From contig JAJYSL010000054.1 in NCBI GenBank assembly GCA_021793595.1, forward strand, positions 1-21,959: 21,959 nucleotides of DNA. Direction: 5' to 3'. Each line of letters opens with the position of its first letter. Position 1 is the stretch's first letter. The position numbers were made by a program, and so were the translations under genes. Positions 14,603-21,959 of the stretch are shown piece after piece. The notes under the pieces are model-generated. The model saw nothing but the letters and a program-made list of their open reading frames with translations, was not told the DNA's origin and made no database searches. The DNA is from Acidobacteriota bacterium. Lineage in GTDB: Bacteria > Acidobacteriota > Terriglobia > Terriglobales > Acidobacteriaceae.

Positions 14603-17005
14603 ATGAATTTGGTTAAAAGCGATTCAAGGTTTATCGTTGCCGTCGTCTCCGCCCTCCTCCTAATCGGATTCCCCTCACAGCGAATTCAGGCGCAGTTCCA
14701 TCATCGGCGCTCCTCTGGTTCAACGGCTATGCCTCGAAATCTTTCCAATACATTTGTTCCCAATCCCCAGTTAGCAGATCCCGCTCTGAATAAAAGAGTA
14801 GATGCTCTGTTGCAGAAGATGACCTTGGAGGAGAAGGTCGGCCAGTTGGTGCAATTCTCCGTTGGCACGGCAACCGGGCCGGGCACCGGGCGGCAGAGCT
14901 ATGACGACATGATCGCTGCCGGGCAGGTGGGCGCGCTGCTGAACGTCGCCGACGCAAAAAAGGCGAATGAGTTTCAGCACATTGCTGTGGAGAAAAGCCG
15001 ACTCCACATTCCATTGATGTACGGCTTCGATTCGATCCATGGCTACAGAACCATCTTCCCTGTGCCGCTCGGACTCGCGTCGAGTTTTGATCCTCCGCTG
15101 GTGGAAGCGACGGCCCGGATGGCAGCCCAGGAAGCCAGCTCCGATGGAATTCGATGGGTCTTTTCTCCCATGGTGGATATTGCCCGGGATGCACGCTGGG
15201 GTCGCATCGTGGAAGGCTCAGGAGAAAGTCCGTATCTCGGCTCCGCCATGGCTCGTGCCTACGTGCGTGGCTATCAAGGAACCAGCCTTAGCAATCCTGA
15301 CTCCGTGGCTGCCTGCGTCAAGCATTTTGCCGCTTATGGCGCAGCTATTGCCGGACGCGACTATAACGCCGTCGATATGTCGGACCTGATGTTGCGCCAG
15401 GTGTATCTGCCGCCGTATCAGGCTGCCGTCGATGCCGGCTCGGCGACGGTGATGAGTTCCTTCAATTCATTGAACAGCGTGCCTCAGACCGCGAATCCGT
15501 ATACGCTCACGCAGATTCTCCGTAAGGAATGGAACTTCGGCGGATTTGTCGTCAGCGACTGGGGCGCGGTCGGCGAGCTGATCCCGCACGGCATCGCGCT
15601 GAACAATGCGACCGCCGCGCAAAAGGCAATCATGGCCGGTCTGGATATGGACATGGAAAGCGGCGCGTATCACGAGCGCCTGGTCGCCCTGGTACGCAAC
15701 AATGTCGTTCCTGAGTCAACTGTCGATGAAGCCGTACGACGAGTGTTGCGGGTCAAGTTCGCGCTCGGCATTTTTGATCATCCGTATGTCGACGAGAACC
15801 GGCCACCCTATCAAGCTACACCTGAAAAACGCGCACTCGCGCGCAAGGCCGCCGAAGAATCCATTGTCCTGTTGCAGAATCGCGCCGAGGAAGGTCAGCC
15901 CAGGCTGCTGCCGATTTCCAACCACGTGCACACCATCGCGTTGATCGGTCCGCTGGCAGACTCGCAGGACGAGATGCTCGGATCGTGGGGAGGAGAAGGA
16001 AATCCAGCGGACGCCATCACCTTGCGGACCGCTTTGGAACACCGCATGGACAGCCGAAGAGGAAAGGTTCTGTATGCAGAGGGCACGCAGATTCTGACGA
16101 CATCGGACGCTGGGTTTGACGCGGCAAAAAAGGCTGCCGAACAGGCGGACCTGGTGATCCTGGCGCTGGGTGAAGATGGCCCCACCATGACAGGAGAGGC
16201 CAGTTCGCGCGCGCATCTCGACTTGCCAGGCAATCAGCAGGAACTGCTGCAGGCAGTTGCGGCTACCGGCAAGCCCCTCGTGTTAATTGTTTTCAGCGGC
16301 AGGCCGCTGGTGCTGAATTGGGCCGCGCAACATGTCCCCGCAATCATGGAGGCGTGGTTCCCTGGTATCGAGGCCGGTCCGGCGCTGGCCAATCTCTTGT
16401 TTGGTGATACCAATCCCAGCGGCAAACTTCCCGTCAGCTTTCCTCGGGCGGTAGGCCAGGAGCCGCTCTACCTGGCGCAAATGCCGACCGGACGTCCAGC
16501 GGGAAATATGGACCTATCGCACCCGCCAGAGAACTCGTCGGAAAAGTATGTCTCGCGATACATCGACGTTGCAAATTCGCCGCTATTTCCATTCGGGTAT
16601 GGGTTGAGTTACACCGAGTTCGACTACTCCCCCGTCTCGCTCAGCACCAACTCGGTACCGATCGCGCGCTTGATGTCGGCGACCGGCCAGGGTATCTCTC
16701 AGCCGGCGATCGAAGCGACGACCACAGTCCGCAATGCGGGCGCGGTGGCCGGGACGGAAATTGTTCAGCTGTACATCCGGATTCGCGGAGCCAGCGTCGA
16801 AGAGCCGGTGCGCGTATTGCAAGGCTTTCAGCGAGTGAGCTTGCAGCCTGGGGAATCGAAAAAGGTCACTTTTCCGCTGGGCTTTCAGGAGCTATCGTTC
16901 ATCAACACGAAAAGCCAGCGCGTCGTAGAGCCAGCGGACTACACCGTGTTTGTCGGTGGAAATTCGAAAGCCACGCAGAGCGCGGATTTCAAAGTCGTCC
17001 CTTAG
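14603..17005 (+). CDS. bglX: Glycoside hydrolase family 3 beta-glucosidase, BglX-like, exported
   Basis: 800 residues. A signal peptide spans about 1-30 (IVAVVSALLLIGFPSQRIQA). The family 3 N-terminal barrel includes MTLEEKVGQLVQ, the FSPMVDIARDARWGRIVEGS region, and KHFAAYG at 240-246. The expected nucleophile is Asp319 in GFVVSDWGAV. The second domain has EESIVLLQN, LIGPLADSQDEMLGSWGG and TGEASSRAHLDLPGNQ, where Glu532 is the likely acid/base. A fibronectin III-like domain at about 690-790 (TVRNAGAVAGTEIVQLYIR) closes the protein. It should release glucose from beta-linked oligosaccharides in the periplasm or outside the cell; exact linkage is not readable. It is the only plus-strand gene in the window, converging on the thioredoxin-like gene 38 bases away. 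I saw no clear terminator there. Confidence 0.95.
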   Translation: MNLVKSDSRFIVAVVSALLLIGFPSQRIQAQFHHRRSSGSTAMPRNLSNTFVPNPQLADPALNKRVDALLQKMTLEEKVGQLVQFSVGTATGPGTGRQSYDDMIAAGQVGALLNVADAKKANEFQHIAVEKSRLHIPLMYGFDSIHGYRTIFPVPLGLASSFDPPLVEATARMAAQEASSDGIRWVFSPMVDIARDARWGRIVEGSGESPYLGSAMARAYVRGYQGTSLSNPDSVAACVKHFAAYGAAIAGRDYNAVDMSDLMLRQVYLPPYQAAVDAGSATVMSSFNSLNSVPQTANPYTLTQILRKEWNFGGFVVSDWGAVGELIPHGIALNNATAAQKAIMAGLDMDMESGAYHERLVALVRNNVVPESTVDEAVRRVLRVKFALGIFDHPYVDENRPPYQATPEKRALARKAAEESIVLLQNRAEEGQPRLLPISNHVHTIALIGPLADSQDEMLGSWGGEGNPADAITLRTALEHRMDSRRGKVLYAEGTQILTTSDAGFDAAKKAAEQADLVILALGEDGPTMTGEASSRAHLDLPGNQQELLQAVAATGKPLVLIVFSGRPLVLNWAAQHVPAIMEAWFPGIEAGPALANLLFGDTNPSGKLPVSFPRAVGQEPLYLAQMPTGRPAGNMDLSHPPENSSEKYVSRYIDVANSPLFPFGYGLSYTEFDYSPVSLSTNSVPIARLMSATGQGISQPAIEATTTVRNAGAVAGTEIVQLYIRIRGASVEEPVRVLQGFQRVSLQPGESKKVTFPLGFQELSFINTKSQRVVEPADYTVFVGGNSKATQSADFKVVP

Positions 17006-17043
17006 AAAATATTGCGGCCCGAGGGATATTCCGCGAAGAGCTT

Positions 17044-17607
17044 TTATCTACCAGAGTGATGCGACCTGATCGGCTTGCGAACTGGCCTGGGCTTCCATTT
17101 CTGTAAGAACGCGGTCACGGCAGAAGAATCCTGCACGCGCATATTTTCAAACTCGGCGTTTCGCTGCGCATACAAAATATGTCCGGCACCATCCAGTACG
17201 ACAAGCGCCGGCACGCCTTTGCTGAGCGGGATGCCATATTTGCGGGCCAGGTCGAGGTTCCTGTCGTACTCCCCAATGTTCACATTGACCAGCACATAAT
17301 TCTCCGCGAGCAGTGAAGCGTTGCCGGGATCGTGGAAGTAGAGATCGAGCAGATGGCAATCGATGCACCAGTTGCCCCCAAACACCAGCAGGACATTCTT
17401 ATGCTCGGCGGCAGCTTTCAGGATTGCCTGGCGGATATCTTCATGCGCATTGGCGGCTGCGGGATACAGGTCCGCGGTGACCATCTGGAAATGACCGCGC
17501 AGCGGCAAACTCACATGGGTCGTCGAAGCGTCCGCAGGCAAAACGGCCGGCAATAACAGAGCGGCGCCGAGGAAACCGCTTCGAGACAAGCTGCTTGGAA
17601 AACGCAC
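17044..17607 (-). CDS. Exported thioredoxin-fold protein with CIDC active site
   Basis: 187 residues from a GTG start. The frame is open to an ATG at 17670, but that start has no ribosome-binding site and puts 21 polar residues before the signal peptide. The GTG at 17607 has AAGGAGAAGG 6 bases upstream and gives a clean signal sequence (SGFLGAALLLPAVLPADAS). The mature part has NVLLVFGGNWCIDCHLLDLY with Cys81 and Cys84, then YVLVNVNIGEYDRNLDLARK, the cis-proline segment GVPALVVLDGAG, and a basic C-terminus. The pattern fits a thioredoxin-like (Thioredoxin_7-like) protein acting on thiols or disulfides in the periplasm. Partner unknown. It lies downstream of rpoC but is separated from it by a strong terminator, so it likely has its own promoter. 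Confidence 0.85.
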   Translation of the reverse strand: MRFPSSLSRSGFLGAALLLPAVLPADASTTHVSLPLRGHFQMVTADLYPAAANAHEDIRQAILKAAAEHKNVLLVFGGNWCIDCHLLDLYFHDPGNASLLAENYVLVNVNIGEYDRNLDLARKYGIPLSKGVPALVVLDGAGHILYAQRNAEFENMRVQDSSAVTAFLQKWKPRPVRKPIRSHHSGR

Positions 17608-17613
17608 TGAAAA

Positions 17614-17623
17614 CCTTCTCCTT
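17614..17623 (-). promoter_or_regulatory. Ribosome-binding site deciding the GTG start of the thioredoxin-like gene
   Basis: The minus strand reads GGAAGGAGAAGG, then TTTTCA, then GTG. The purine-rich core AAGGAGAAGG with a 6-base spacer supports GTG at 17607 over the upstream ATG at 17670. Confidence 0.75.
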
Positions 17624-17682
17624 CCAGCTTGAATGCAATGGGCACATCCTGAAGCCTTAGTTACCCTCAATTCAAGAGGCGC

Positions 17683-17717
17683 AAAAAAGAGAGCAGGCGA
17701 CGAATCGCCCGCTCTCT
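17683..17717 (-). terminator. Intrinsic terminator after rpoC
   Basis: On the minus strand AGAGAGCGGGCGA pairs with TCGCCTGCTCTCT over 13 positions (one G·U) around a TTCG tetraloop and is followed by TTTTTT. It begins 31 bases after the rpoC stop codon. An AGAGAG run before it lets the stem slip by a few positions. This is the clearest Rho-independent terminator in the window and ends the rpo operon. Confidence 0.93.
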
Positions 17718-17748
17718 CTCTCTTTAGAACGATGACTGTTACAAATCG

Positions 17749-21939
<4,191 letters not shown>

Positions 21940-21944
21940 GACAA

Positions 21945-21949
21945 CCTCC
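21945..21949 (-). promoter_or_regulatory. Ribosome-binding site supporting the TTG start of rpoC
   Basis: The minus strand reads CGGAGGTTGTCTTG. GGAGG with a 5-base spacer fixes the TTG at 21939 as the start, since no ATG or GTG lies in frame near the conserved N-terminus. Confidence 0.75.
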
Positions 21950-21959
21950 GTGACCTGAT

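Noticed and set aside
17006..17043. GCGG...CCGC inverted repeat between the convergent bglX and thioredoxin-like genes
   Set aside because: Only four pairs with a 14-base loop and no U-run on either strand, too weak to call a terminator.

Overview
The window is a GC-rich bacterial chromosomal segment, mostly housekeeping genes on the minus strand with one plus-strand gene (a family 3 glycoside hydrolase). The gene mix suggests an acidobacterium: a large TonB-dependent receptor with an N-terminal carboxypeptidase-like domain (a type greatly expanded in Acidobacteriota), MutL carrying the endonuclease motif, and rpoC starting with TTG. The phylum call is inference from gene content; no rRNA or tRNA is present.

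Layout, left to right (transcription of minus genes runs right to left). The left edge holds the first 45 codons of an undecaprenyl-diphosphatase gene (uppP), preceded in transcription by pyrG (CTP synthase). A 257-base gap with several hairpins separates pyrG from the upstream TonB-dependent receptor gene. A small Cys/His-rich exported or membrane protein lies just upstream of the receptor, behind a good -10 box. Next is a group read mutL, then an AlkZ-related protein with a very long disordered basic tail, then cmk (CMP kinase), the last two joined by an ATGA overlap. Positions 10635-11912 carry a VapBC45-type toxin-antitoxin module (MerR-like/DUF433 antitoxin and PIN-like toxin) inserted between pyk and mutL. 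Then come pyk (pyruvate kinase) and a YihY/BrkB membrane protein. After a divergent intergenic region comes bglX-like beta-glucosidase on the plus strand, convergent with an exported thioredoxin-fold protein, followed by a strong intrinsic terminator and complete rpoC, which fills the right edge.

The most unusual features are in the toxin-antitoxin module. The antitoxin's acidic C-terminus and the toxin's basic N-terminus are encoded by the same 65 bases in two frames. A third, previously unlabelled small ORF starts at an ATGA overlap with the toxin stop codon and is broken by an in-frame TAA at codon 4. Second in interest is the mutL-linked AlkZ-like protein, whose C-terminal 440 residues are a repetitive Lys/Arg/Ser/Gly/Pro tail. 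No CRISPR array, insertion sequence, prophage or RNA gene was seen.
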